Of a DNA stretch of 64,000 bases, positions 45,679-54,265 are shown in pieces. Source of the stretch: Rhodobacteraceae bacterium M382 (GTDB taxonomy: Bacteria; Pseudomonadota; Alphaproteobacteria; Rhodobacterales; Rhodobacteraceae); contig CP081098.1 in the NCBI GenBank assembly GCA_025141015.1, positions 998,501 through 1,062,500 of the forward strand, read 5' to 3'. Numbering within the stretch: the first letter of the stretch is position 1; each line of letters starts with the position of its first letter. The notes under the pieces were generated by a model. The model was not told where the DNA came from. It saw only the letters and a list, made by a program, of their open reading frames with translations, and made no database searches. The position numbers and the translations under genes are program-made.

Positions 45679-46476
45679 ATGAAGCTTCGGTTGCCCTTCC
45701 TTAAAAACCCGCCGCTGGTTTCGGTTGTCCGCCTACAAGGCGCAATCGGAATGGGTGGTCGTGGAGCATTGAATGATCAGGCGCTCGCGCCTGTTCTGGA
45801 ACGCGCCTTTCGCAAAGGCAAACCCGCTGCGGTGGCGCTCGAGATCAATTCACCCGGCGGATCACCTGTGCAAAGCGCGCTGATCGGGGCCCGAATTCGA
45901 CGCCTTTCCAAGGAAACTGAGACACCCGTCATCGCCTTTGTCGAAGACGTGGCAGCGTCTGGAGGCTATTGGCTGGCGGCGTCCGCAGACGAGATCTGGG
46001 CGGATGACAGTTCGATCATCGGATCAATTGGTGTGATTTCAGCCAGCTTTGGTGCGCATGTGTTTCTGGCACGCCAGGGCATCGAACGACGGGTCTATAC
46101 CGCAGGTAAATCCAAATCCATGCTGGACCCGTTCCGCCCCGAAAACCCCAGAGACGTCGAACGGCTCAAGGGGTTGCTGGGCGATATCCACGAAAATTTC
46201 ATCGCCCATGTCAAAGACCGGCGCGGCAGCAACCTGACGTCGGACACGGACCTGTTTACGGGCGATATCTGGCTGGCTGGTCGCGCGGCCGAGTTGGGTT
46301 TGATTGACGGTATCGGGCATCTGACACCAAAGCTGAAAGAACGGTTCGGCGACAAGGTGCAATTGCGCCGCTACGGGCTGCGCCGGTCAATTCTGTCGCG
46401 TTTCGGTGCCCAGGTCACGCAGGACGCGTTGGCCGGGATAGAGGAACGGGCCGAATTCGCCCGCTTTGGCCTGTGA
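45679..46476 (+). CDS. S49 family peptidase (SppA-like, no signal)
   Basis: Product of 265 aa from ATG 45679; the frame extends 17 codons upstream. ClpP/crotonase-like S49 core: NSPGGSPVQSALIGARIRRL, nucleophile Ser in DVAASGGYWLAASADEIWA near residue 99, GSIGVISASFG, and the Lys candidate in YTAGKSKSMLDPF. No clear transmembrane helix is seen at the N-terminus, so it is possibly cytoplasmic. The SohB/SppA family digests signal-peptide remnants. Confidence 0.9.
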   Translation: MKLRLPFLKNPPLVSVVRLQGAIGMGGRGALNDQALAPVLERAFRKGKPAAVALEINSPGGSPVQSALIGARIRRLSKETETPVIAFVEDVAASGGYWLAASADEIWADDSSIIGSIGVISASFGAHVFLARQGIERRVYTAGKSKSMLDPFRPENPRDVERLKGLLGDIHENFIAHVKDRRGSNLTSDTDLFTGDIWLAGRAAELGLIDGIGHLTPKLKERFGDKVQLRRYGLRRSILSRFGAQVTQDALAGIEERAEFARFGL

Positions 46477-46477
46477 C

Positions 46478-46648
46478 GTGATATTCAAGATCGTAACCCT
46501 CTTTCTGGTGGTGATGGCGGTTCTGGCCATGTTCGGTAAGCTGAAGGTTCCGGGCCTGAAACGGCTACAATCTGCGCGCTGTCCGAAATGCAAGCGATTC
46601 AGGATCGGTAAAGGCCCCTGTGCCTGCTCAAAAGGAGGGCGCGGTTGA
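46478..46648 (+). CDS. Small membrane-anchored zinc-ribbon protein
   Basis: Product of 56 aa from GTG 46478 (TTG 46466 would overlap the upstream gene more). One N-terminal transmembrane helix (residues 3-18) then CPKCKRFRIGKGPCAC, two cysteine pairs that would form a treble-clef or zinc-ribbon knuckle. It is small enough to be missed in annotation. Located between the S49 peptidase and the antiporter with overlapping ends. I recall similar proteins in Rhodobacterales, but no function is known. Confidence 0.7.
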   Translation: MIFKIVTLFLVVMAVLAMFGKLKVPGLKRLQSARCPKCKRFRIGKGPCACSKGGRG

Positions 46649-47601
46649 TGATGCCATGGGTGTTGTCGGGGCTGGGCCTCGTGATCCTGTTGCTGGCGGG
46701 CGACGCTTTGGTGCGTGGCGCAGTCAATCTGAGCCTACGGGTCGGTGTCCCGGCCTTGATCGTCAGCTTGACCATCGTCGCATTCGGGACTTCGGCCCCT
46801 GAATTGCTGATCGCCATCAGCGCGCTCAGGGACAATGCGCCCGGAATCGCATTGGGCAATGTCGTTGGCTCCAACACCGCCAATATTTTGCTCGTACTCG
46901 GGATACCGGCGATTTTGTCGACCTTGCACACCAGCGAATGCAACACGCGCAAGACCTATGTCTTTATGCTGCTGGCGTCGTTCCTGTTCATCGGTTTGGC
47001 GATGTGTGGCGTTTTCACTGTCTGGTCGGGCCTGATCCTGCTGGCTGGCCTGGCGCTGGTTCTGGGCGATACCTTTTGCGAGGCCCGCGCCCATCGCCGC
47101 GCCGGATGTGCCTGTGACGACGATCTAGAGGAGATCGAGGAAGCCGACCCGAACATGCCCTATTGGCGGATTGGCGTCTATCTCGTGCTGGGGTTGATTG
47201 GTCTGCCACTGGGGGCGGATTTGCTGGTGGACAACGCCACAGTGATCGCCCGGACCTATGGGATCAGCGAAACGGTCATTGGGCTGACATTGATTGCGGT
47301 CGGGACGTCCTTGCCGGAGTTGGCGACAACCGTCATGGCGGCCCTCCGTCGTCAGGCTGATGTCGCGCTGGGCAATGTCATTGGCTCAAACATGTTCAAT
47401 CTGTTGGCCATCATCGGTGTTGCAACCTTCTTTGGTGACATTCCGGTGGACGATGCGTTCCTGGAGTTTGATCTGTGGGTGATGTTGGGGGCGTCGCTGA
47501 TGCTGATTCCGTTTGTCTTCCTCAAGAAGGATATCACCAAGGTGTGGGGTGTGGCGCTAACCTCCCTGTACGTGGTTTATGTGATGAGCATTCTGCACTG
47601 A
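46648..47601 (+). CDS. Calcium/sodium antiporter (CaCA family, YrbG-like)
   Basis: Product of 317 aa from ATG 46648 after AAAGGAGGG; the start overlaps the previous stop (TGATG). Two inverted-topology repeats each with the alpha signature: GTSAPELLIAISAL near residue 50 and GTSLPELATTVMAAL near 225, and GNVVGSN/GNVIGSNMFN twin motifs. A Glu/Asp- and Cys-rich loop (ARAHRRAGCACDDDLEEIEE) lies between the repeats. It exchanges Ca2+ for Na+ or H+. Confidence 0.95.
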   Translation: MMPWVLSGLGLVILLLAGDALVRGAVNLSLRVGVPALIVSLTIVAFGTSAPELLIAISALRDNAPGIALGNVVGSNTANILLVLGIPAILSTLHTSECNTRKTYVFMLLASFLFIGLAMCGVFTVWSGLILLAGLALVLGDTFCEARAHRRAGCACDDDLEEIEEADPNMPYWRIGVYLVLGLIGLPLGADLLVDNATVIARTYGISETVIGLTLIAVGTSLPELATTVMAALRRQADVALGNVIGSNMFNLLAIIGVATFFGDIPVDDAFLEFDLWVMLGASLMLIPFVFLKKDITKVWGVALTSLYVVYVMSILH

Positions 47602-48051
47602 CAGAAGCGGGCCCCAGACGATCAACGCTGTTGAAGCGGCGTGGTTTGGCTGCTTTGAAGATTTTCCCGAGCTGCCCCAACGTCATCCAAGAGCCATTTT
47701 TGCGCCCTTTGGGATCGGGGAAGTAGCAGAGCTTTCACGGGATCGCGATGTGGTTGAACCAAGGTCTGCGATGTAAGTTTTGCACGTCGTCACAAAACCT
47801 TAACAATGCGTTACAAAATTGTCTTTGTTTTCAAAATCTTGCTTACTAATAAATAAATTACCTCATTATTTCAATAAGTTGCGTAACTGCCTAATTTTTG
47901 TGCAATTGCAGGAAGCCCCTGTTTTTCAAGGGTTACGCGCATCTCACCAAAAGATATCTCCACAGTTATCCACAGGATCGGTGGATTTGTTTTCTATTGA
48001 TTCAGGCGGCTTGAGATTGCAGCGCCCGGCGGAGAATCATATCTCTGTGAC
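47602..48051. other. AT-rich intergenic region with DnaA box and CtrA-like site
   Basis: No gene. About 47790-47910 is strongly AT-rich. A perfect DnaA box TTATCCACA is at 47966-47974, and TTAA-N7-TTAC at 47800-47814 matches 7 of 8 bases of the alphaproteobacterial CtrA site TTAA-N7-TTAA. A 10-bp palindrome TGCAATTGCA is near 47905. The genes on both sides run in the same direction, which speaks against it being the chromosome origin. It may hold the uvrC promoter region. Confidence 0.5.
47966..47974 (+). promoter_or_regulatory. Consensus DnaA box
   Basis: The sequence TTATCCACA matches the consensus TTATNCACA at all positions. It lies 77 bases before uvrC ATG. A single box could regulate uvrC or be coincidental. 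Confidence 0.55.
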
Positions 48052-49926
48052 ATGACTGACTCGGTTGATCCTTCCGCCTCTACGCCCCACACCGGTTACG
48101 GTGTCGTTCAGGACTATCTCAAGACGCTGGACAGCTCGCCCGGCGTGTACCGAATGCTCGATTCGGAAAGCCGGGTTTTATATGTCGGAAAGGCGCGAAA
48201 CCTGCGGGCGCGTGTGTCCAACTATGCCCGACCGGGTCACTCAGGCCGTATCGAACGCATGATCGCGGCCACTGCGTCGATGATGTTCCTGACCACCCGC
48301 ACCGAAACCGAAGCGTTGCTGCTCGAGCAGAACCTGATCAAGCAGCTCAAGCCCAAGTACAACGTGCTGCTGCGTGACGACAAAAGCTTTCCCAATATTC
48401 TGGTGGCCAAGGATCATGAATTCCCTCAGATCAAGAAACACCGCGGTGCCCGCAAGCAGAAGGGCACTTATTTCGGCCCCTTTGCCAGTGCCGGAGCGGT
48501 CAACCGGACCCTGAACCAGCTGCAAAAGGCGTTTCTGCTGCGCAATTGTTCGGACGCCATGTTTTCCGGTCGGACACGGGCATGCCTGTTGCACCAGATC
48601 AAACGCTGTTCGGCCCCTTGCGTGGGGAAAATCTCAGAAGAGGATTACGCCAACAGCGTGCGCGATGCCGAACAGTTCCTGTCGGGGCGGTCGACACGGA
48701 TCCAGGAGGATCTGGCAGCGCAGATGCAACAGGCCTCTGACGCGATGGAATTCGAACGCGCTGCAGCCATTCGCGACCGGATCCGTGCGTTGACCCAGGT
48801 ACAGACAAACCAGGGCATCAACCCGCGCGGCGTCGCCGAAGCCGACATTGTCGCCTTGCATATGGAAAGCGGGCAAGCCTGTGTTCAGGTGTTCTTTATC
48901 CGGGCAAATCAGAACTGGGGTAACCAGGATTTCTATCCCCGGGTCGGTGCCGATATCAGCCCCGCCGAGGCGATGGAAGCCTTTCTGGGTCAGTTCTATG
49001 ATAACAAGGAGCCGCCCCGGCAGTTGATCCTGTCTGATGGAATCGAAAACACAGACCTGATGGAGCGGGCACTCAGCGAAAAATCCGGTCGCAAGGTTGA
49101 AATCCTTGTGCCGCAGCGGGGCGAAAAGGCAGAGTTGGTGTCCGGGGCATTACGCAATGCACGCGAATCTCTTGCTCGGCGCATGTCCGAAAGCGCAACC
49201 CAGGCCAAGTTGCTCCGTGGGATGGCGGATGCTTTTGACCTCGAGGGCCCCCCCCAACGGATCGAAGTTTATGACAACTCACATATCCAGGGTACAAATG
49301 CCGTAGGGGGAATGATCGTGGCTGGACCCGAAGGGCTCATGAAAAACGCGTACCGCAAATTCAATATCCGTGGTGATGACCTGACCCCTGGGGATGACTT
49401 TGGCATGATGAAAGAGGTCCTGACCCGGCGTTTTTCGCGCCTGCTCAAGGAAGACCCTGATCGCGACAAGGGACATTGGCCCGACCTTCTGCTCATTGAT
49501 GGCGGGGCCGGTCAGGTCAGCGCCGTGGCCGAGATCATGGCCGAACATGGTGTCGAAGACATCCCGATGGTCGGCGTGGCCAAGGGGATCGACCGAGATC
49601 ACGGCAAGGAAGAATTTCATCGGATTGGCAAACGTCCATTCGCCTTGCAGCGCAACGACCCTGTGCTCTACTTTGTCCAGCGCCTACGGGACGAGGCGCA
49701 CCGCTTTGCCATCGGGACGCACCGCGCGAAACGCGCCAAAACGATCGGGGCCACGCCGCTCGATGAAATCGCAGGGGTCGGTGCCTCTCGGAAACGCGCG
49801 TTGTTGGCCCACTTCGGCAGCGCCAAGGCGGTCAGCCGTGCCAATCTGGCCGACCTCAAGGCCGTCGATGGGATTTCTGCGGCTCTTGCGGAAAAGATAT
49901 ATGACTTTTTTCACGACCGCGGTTAG
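48052..49926 (+). CDS. uvrC: Excinuclease ABC subunit C
   Basis: Product of 624 aa, usual length. N-terminal GIY-YIG nuclease ([30 protein letters not shown] near residue 30), a UVR motif near 215, an RNase H-like endonuclease domain ([34 protein letters not shown] with the catalytic Asp), and C-terminal HhH2 ([17 protein letters not shown]). It incises DNA 3' and 5' of a lesion in nucleotide excision repair. Followed by pgsA, 138 bases later. Confidence 0.97.
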   Translation: MTDSVDPSASTPHTGYGVVQDYLKTLDSSPGVYRMLDSESRVLYVGKARNLRARVSNYARPGHSGRIERMIAATASMMFLTTRTETEALLLEQNLIKQLKPKYNVLLRDDKSFPNILVAKDHEFPQIKKHRGARKQKGTYFGPFASAGAVNRTLNQLQKAFLLRNCSDAMFSGRTRACLLHQIKRCSAPCVGKISEEDYANSVRDAEQFLSGRSTRIQEDLAAQMQQASDAMEFERAAAIRDRIRALTQVQTNQGINPRGVAEADIVALHMESGQACVQVFFIRANQNWGNQDFYPRVGADISPAEAMEAFLGQFYDNKEPPRQLILSDGIENTDLMERALSEKSGRKVEILVPQRGEKAELVSGALRNARESLARRMSESATQAKLLRGMADAFDLEGPPQRIEVYDNSHIQGTNAVGGMIVAGPEGLMKNAYRKFNIRGDDLTPGDDFGMMKEVLTRRFSRLLKEDPDRDKGHWPDLLLIDGGAGQVSAVAEIMAEHGVEDIPMVGVAKGIDRDHGKEEFHRIGKRPFALQRNDPVLYFVQRLRDEAHRFAIGTHRAKRAKTIGATPLDEIAGVGASRKRALLAHFGSAKAVSRANLADLKAVDGISAALAEKIYDFFHDRG

Positions 49927-50064
49927 GCGCACCAATTGCCGGGTTGGCTTGGCTTTTGTTTCTTCTGCTTTAAAATATCCCCGCCGGAGGCATCTGCCTG
50001 AAACGAGCAGATTTTCCGCGCTCCCCGCTTCCAAGCCCGTCTTGCGCAATATATGGTCCGCTTC

Positions 50065-50736
50065 ATGAAATGGAACCTGCCCAATATCCTGACTGTCCTG
50101 CGCCTGCTTGCTGCGCCCGGGGTGGCTATCATGTTTCTCTATTTTTCTCGCCCACATGCGGATTGGCTGGCGCTGTTGCTGTTCCTGTCCGCGGCTATCA
50201 CGGACTTTTTTGACGGCTATCTGGCGCGGGCCTGGCGGCAGGAAACCAAGATCGGTGCCATGCTGGATCCAATCGCCGACAAGGCCATGGTGGTCATCGC
50301 CTTGATGGTCATCGTGGGCTATTCTGCCAGCCATTGGATGCCCTGGCTGGTGTTGCCTGCAACGGTTATCCTGTTTCGCGAAGTGTTTGTGTCGGGTCTG
50401 CGGGAATACCTCGGCGATACGGCTGGGACGCTCAAGGTGACAAACCTGGCCAAATGGAAGACAACCGCGCAGATGACGGCCATTTCGGTCCTGTTTGGTC
50501 AGGGTATTTTTGAGCACTATCTTGTGATGTCGTCGTTTGGCATGGATCAAGGGATCGTTGATCAGATCATGGCGGGAGAGATCGAAGACACTCAGGGACT
50601 GCGTTGGAAATTTGAGGGCATGATCTGGACTGGACGTTTGGGATTGTGGCTCTTGTGGATTGCGGCGGCCCTTACATTGATCACTGGGGCGGATTATCTG
50701 CGTAAGGCGATGCCGCACCTCAAGGAGACTCGATGA
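50065..50736 (+). CDS. pgsA: CDP-diacylglycerol-glycerol-3-phosphate 3-phosphatidyltransferase
   Basis: Product of 223 aa from ATG 50065 (ATG 50053 would add four residues). CDP-alcohol phosphotransferase motif D-G-x(2)-A-R-x(8)-G-x(3)-D-x(3)-D is seen in FFDGYLARAWRQETKIGAMLDPIADK. Membrane protein making phosphatidylglycerol phosphate. Ends in an ATGA overlap with moaD, an arrangement common in Rhodobacterales (uvrC-pgsA-moaD-moaE). Confidence 0.95.
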   Translation: MKWNLPNILTVLRLLAAPGVAIMFLYFSRPHADWLALLLFLSAAITDFFDGYLARAWRQETKIGAMLDPIADKAMVVIALMVIVGYSASHWMPWLVLPATVILFREVFVSGLREYLGDTAGTLKVTNLAKWKTTAQMTAISVLFGQGIFEHYLVMSSFGMDQGIVDQIMAGEIEDTQGLRWKFEGMIWTGRLGLWLLWIAAALTLITGADYLRKAMPHLKETR

Positions 50737-50981
50737 TGGACATTCTCTATTTTGCATGGGTGCGCGAACGTATTGGGTTGCCGCGTGAAACGGTGAAGAC
50801 ATCTGCCGAGACCGTGATGGACCTGGTGACTGAATTGCGCGGCCGTGAAGAACGCTATGAGGCAGCCTTTGCCGATTTGTCTGCTTTGCGTGTCGCATTG
50901 GATCAGGATCTCAGCGATTTTGACGCGCCATTGGCCGGGGTACGCGAAGTTGCGTTTTTTCCGCCAATGACCGGAGGGTGA
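50733..50981 (+). CDS. moaD: Molybdopterin synthase small subunit MoaD
   Basis: Product of 82 aa, ubiquitin-like, ending in the diagnostic Gly-Gly (FFPPMTGG) that carries the thiocarboxylate used in molybdopterin synthesis. The ATG overlaps the pgsA stop. It acts with MoaE directly downstream. Confidence 0.95.
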   Translation: MMDILYFAWVRERIGLPRETVKTSAETVMDLVTELRGREERYEAAFADLSALRVALDQDLSDFDAPLAGVREVAFFPPMTGG

Positions 50982-50986
50982 CCACT

Positions 50987-51436
50987 ATGCGTATCTCGGT
51001 TCAGGAAGCGCCGTTTGACCTGGGTGTCGAAAGCGAGGCCTTTGCTCGGAACGCTGAACAGATTGGCGCAATCGTTACCTTTACCGGAGTGGTGCGCGAC
51101 AGCGATGCCGGTCGCTTGCAGGTCATGGAAATCGAACACTATCCGGGCATGACCGAAAAGGCGTTGGCAGCCATCGCGAATGAAGCTGTAGAGCGCTGGG
51201 ACCTGGGAGATGTTCTGGTGATCCATCGCTACGGCCGTTTGGCCCCAGGCGAACGTATCATGATGGTTGCGACAGCCGCCCGGCATCGTGTTGCGGCGTT
51301 TGAAGCAGCCGAATTTCTAATGGATTATCTAAAGTCTCGGGCTCCCTTCTGGAAGAAGGAACTCTCTGCAACACAAAGCACATGGGTTGCCGCCAAAGAC
51401 GAGGATGAAGATGCATTGAACCGATGGGCGCGCTGA
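50987..51436 (+). CDS. moaE: Molybdopterin synthase large subunit MoaE
   Basis: Product of 149 aa; ATG 50987 is preceded by GGAGG at a normal distance, better than the overlapping GTG 50978. GAIVTFTGVVRD, the YPGMTEKALAAIANEA helix and VIHRYGRLAPGERIMMVATAARHR are family motifs; the active-site Lys region KSRAPFWKKE is near the end. Converts precursor Z to molybdopterin with MoaD. Confidence 0.96.
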   Translation: MRISVQEAPFDLGVESEAFARNAEQIGAIVTFTGVVRDSDAGRLQVMEIEHYPGMTEKALAAIANEAVERWDLGDVLVIHRYGRLAPGERIMMVATAARHRVAAFEAAEFLMDYLKSRAPFWKKELSATQSTWVAAKDEDEDALNRWAR

Positions 51437-51905
51437 CAGGCTGGTCCTGAAAGGCGCGCCTTTGGCGCTCAGGTTGTCTCGTTGTCGCCCTGCGGGCTCC
51501 GCCTCGGATTGGTGATAGGTTCGCCGGGAATCGAGGTCCCATTTTTGGCGTGATGTACTCGCGTGATCACCCAAGAGTGAAACTTGGAATCTCCCTCGGT
51601 TCGGGACACATACCCAATAAACGACGCGTGTAGTGCTGTTGGTCCACCTCAATTGTGTCAGTAATTGTGTCAGTGGCCGAGACGCCTGCGAGCACACGGT
51701 CCCAGCGGCGTTCAAGACGCCTGTCGCCTTCCAGAAATCGCACCCAACCTACATAAACGGGCCGAACAGAAGCCAGGGGTATCAGCCACAGAAAACAATG
51801 CGGAGAAGCCCTGTTTTGCCGATGCAGACAGGGCGGGATCCCCGTTGTTGTCCACGATACGATCAAAAGTATGCTATTTTTCCTGTTGAGACAGGAGGAC
51901 AGGAC
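51437..51905. other. 469-base gene-free stretch before methyltransferase gene
   Basis: No supported gene. It contains a perfect tandem duplication of a 12-base unit (51651-51662 and 51663-51674). A minus-strand frame through 51567-51790 reads fairly gene-like but continues antisense through the methyltransferase, so I do not call it. Possible edge of an insertion, as the GC content drops beyond it. Confidence 0.5.
51651..51674. repeat. Tandem duplication of a 12-base unit
   Basis: AATTGTGTCAGT occurs twice head-to-tail without mismatch. No further copies follow. Confidence 0.9.
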
Positions 51906-52733
51906 ATGCACGACAGCAAATCCGTTTCGGATCATTGGGGAACCGGGGACGTCTATTCCCGAATTGTTGACGCCATGCATGCCGCCGGGATCGACCCCGA
52001 AACCGTAACGGTGGAACAACTGGCACCGGTTGACCACTTTCACGCCCGTGGATTTCCGGCCACAATCGAACTGGCCGATGCTCTGCCGATCGAGGCCGGT
52101 CAGCGGCTCGTGGATATTGGCTGTGGAATTGGCGGTCCGGCAAGATATCTGGCGCAAAGGTTCGGGTGCCAAGTGGATGGTTTGGACATCACCGCTCCAT
52201 TCGTTGATGCGGGCAATCGATTGAGCGCGCTTGTCGGGATGCAAGACGCGGTTACAATTGTGCTGGGTGATGGACAAAAGCTACCCTATGACGATGGCTC
52301 TTTTGACGGCGGGTACTCTCAACACGTGACAATGAACGTGCGTGATCGCAGCGCCTTTTTCAATGAGGCGTATCGAGTGCTCAAGCCCGGTGCATTTTTT
52401 GCTTTGACCGAGCATGGGTTAGGCGAAGTCGGTGATCCCCACCATCCGTTGCCGTGGTCTGAAGATGGGAGTGGAGCATATTTGATGCGGCCAGCGGACA
52501 CCATTGCGGCGCTCGAACAATCGGGGTTCTCGGATGTCCAAGTCAGCGATACAGGGGCGAAATACTTGCAAGGTTACCTGCGCGCCATAGAGATGGCAGA
52601 GAAGGGTGAAGCGCCGGTTTTTGGCGTTCACATTCTGCTCGGCAGGCTGGCACCTCAGATTGTGAGAAACGCAGCTCGAAATATTGAGGAAAAAAGAACA
52701 CACCCAATTCAGGTCATATGCCGCAAAATGTAA
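51906..52733 (+). CDS. SAM-dependent methyltransferase, sarcosine/dimethylglycine methyltransferase-like
   Basis: Product of 275 aa from ATG 51906, preceded by an excellent CAGGAGGAC ribosome site. It is a class I methyltransferase with motif I LVDIGCGIGGPARYLA near residue 65, motif II DGLDIT, and HVTMNVRDRSAFFNEAYRVLKPGA near 140. The start (SDHWGTGDVYSRIVDAMHAAGIDPETVTVEQLAPVDHFHARG) resembles glycine-betaine-forming sarcosine/dimethylglycine N-methyltransferases; the substrate is inferred. Codon use and GC are lower than in neighbours. Confidence 0.85.
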   Translation: MHDSKSVSDHWGTGDVYSRIVDAMHAAGIDPETVTVEQLAPVDHFHARGFPATIELADALPIEAGQRLVDIGCGIGGPARYLAQRFGCQVDGLDITAPFVDAGNRLSALVGMQDAVTIVLGDGQKLPYDDGSFDGGYSQHVTMNVRDRSAFFNEAYRVLKPGAFFALTEHGLGEVGDPHHPLPWSEDGSGAYLMRPADTIAALEQSGFSDVQVSDTGAKYLQGYLRAIEMAEKGEAPVFGVHILLGRLAPQIVRNAARNIEEKRTHPIQVICRKM

Positions 52734-52946
52734 TCAGCCATGTGCCGTTCGTCGCAAGACTGCGCAACACTCGGTTTGGCCCCAATTGTGTGAGCTCACA
52801 CGCTCTTTGGCCGAGGGCGGTTCATTCCAGACCGGCCGTTCGCCGCAAAGGCACAGAAAGACCGGATCGCGCCTAAAGCGGACAGGAGATGGCTGGTGTG
52901 CTATATTGATGCCGCACATTCGCCCCGACGTTTTGGAAAACAGAGA

Positions 52947-53621
52947 ATGGCTCATATCGAACATCTGAAATCACTCTGTCCTCTTGAAGGGCTTGATGTT
53001 GTTGATGTCGGAGCAGGTGACGGTGTTTATTCACGCCAATTGGACGCCGCAGGGGCCAATGTCACGGCGATCGAAATTGATCCCGAAAAAGTTGAGAGAG
53101 CGAAAGAAAATCTACCCGGAAGCATAGACGTGAAGCTGGGAGCGGCTGAAAACCTGCCTCTGACTTTTGGGTCACAGGATCTGGTGTGTCTGTTTTTCTC
53201 GCTTCACCACGTGCCAATTGCCGCTCAACCCGCTGCCTTCGACGAGTTTCGACGTGTTCTGGGGACCAACGGACGCCTGCATATTGTAGAACCCTATCCA
53301 TATGGAACAATGTTCGATGTTGTCCGATTGGTTGAAGATGAAACGATTGTGCGTACCATTTCGCATCAATTATTGAATCACATGGATCGTGATCAAAGGT
53401 TCGCGTTGGAAAACAAGCGGGAGTATGTGTTGACCCGCGAATACCCCTCATTTGAGTTCTTCCTGGAAAAGATCGTCCTTCCGGATCCCGCACGTGCCAA
53501 GACCTACGAAGCGATTGCTCCTGAGATGGCGGACACTTTCAATCGTGCGGTAGAATATCTTGATGGGCGGTTCGTGTTGCACCAACCATGCGCCGCCTAC
53601 CATTTTTCAGTCACGGGTTAG
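52947..53621 (+). CDS. Class I SAM-dependent methyltransferase
   Basis: Product of 224 aa from ATG 52947 (GTG 52896 would add 17 aa). Motif I VVDVGAGDGVYSRQLDAAG near residue 18, IEIDPEKVERAKENLP, and LFFSLHHVP near 90. No substrate-specific feature recognised. It has clearly lower GC than neighbouring genes and lies after another methyltransferase with a 213-base gap, so both probably came together by transfer. Confidence 0.8.
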   Translation: MAHIEHLKSLCPLEGLDVVDVGAGDGVYSRQLDAAGANVTAIEIDPEKVERAKENLPGSIDVKLGAAENLPLTFGSQDLVCLFFSLHHVPIAAQPAAFDEFRRVLGTNGRLHIVEPYPYGTMFDVVRLVEDETIVRTISHQLLNHMDRDQRFALENKREYVLTREYPSFEFFLEKIVLPDPARAKTYEAIAPEMADTFNRAVEYLDGRFVLHQPCAAYHFSVTG

Positions 53622-53950
53622 TCACGGCACCATCGCCATACGAATTCAGAAGTCCAGTTTGTCCACAAGTCGACGGACAATGCGCGGGCGGCGGGTTAGA
53701 CAGCAGCGATATGGTTCCCCTGTGGTCTACTTGCTGGCCACGCCCCGAATCTCAGTCTCTTTGGAATAAATCAGAAGGATATGTTCACGGATCAGCAAAA
53801 GCCCGAAACCTGACCACAGCGAGCAAAAAATAGCGGGTCCAAAGGGGGCTGGCCATGGGGTTTGCTGCGCCGTGCACGGCGCAGTGCCAGGCCCTCAGCC
53901 GCAATTCTGCATCTTTGATGCAGAGCCAGGACGCGGCAGCGTTTCGGGGG
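53622..53950. other. 329-base gene-free stretch with hairpins
   Basis: No gene is supported. Near its right end are a perfect 20-bp palindrome at 53865-53884 and a 7-bp hairpin with 3-nt loop (53907-53913/53917-53923), close to the stop of the coiled-coil gene on the minus strand. The hairpins lack a T-tract. Confidence 0.55.
53865..53884. repeat. 20-bp perfect palindrome
   Basis: CTGCGCCGTG followed directly by its reverse complement. It may be a protein-binding site, a cruciform-prone site or part of a terminator of the minus-strand coiled-coil/ompA unit. No second copy is seen in the window. Confidence 0.85.
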
Positions 53951-54265
53951 TCAGCCGTTCAGTTGGCTACGCAGTTCTTCAGCCTCTTGGCGGGCGTCAC
54001 GCAGCCCATCCATGGCTGCCCTCAGTTCGGCTTCGGTTTGGGTCAGTTGATTGCTCAACTCGGCTTCGCGTTGCTGCAGATACGTGATGGCCTGATCGCG
54101 TGTTTCTTCGGCTTCGTGCAGCTCCTGGCTCATACGGTCCAGGTCAGCAACGTCGCTTTGGCGCACGCGTGTAAACCGGTGCACCAGCCAATTGGCGAAC
54201 CATCCCAGGGCAAAGGCCACGAACAGGATGGCGGCCGTCGTGATGATGAACTTAATTCTGTCCAT
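53951..54265 (-). CDS. Small membrane-anchored coiled-coil protein
   Basis: Product of 104 aa: an N-terminal transmembrane helix (residues about 6-27) then a long coiled coil rich in Glu/Gln/Leu (ELHEAEETRDQAITYLQQREAELSNQL and so on). Its start overlaps the OmpA-family gene's stop by 14 bases, so they are co-translated. A role in scaffolding or linking the inner membrane to the OmpA protein can be supposed only. Confidence 0.8.
   Translation of the reverse strand: MDRIKFIITTAAILFVAFALGWFANWLVHRFTRVRQSDVADLDRMSQELHEAEETRDQAITYLQQREAELSNQLTQTEAELRAAMDGLRDARQEAEELRSQLNG

Noticed and set aside
51567-52277. Minus-strand frame of 236 codons across the methyltransferase
   Set aside because: Mostly antisense to the gene at 51906-52733. 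Only its last 70 codons lie in the gap, and without a start or ribosome site.
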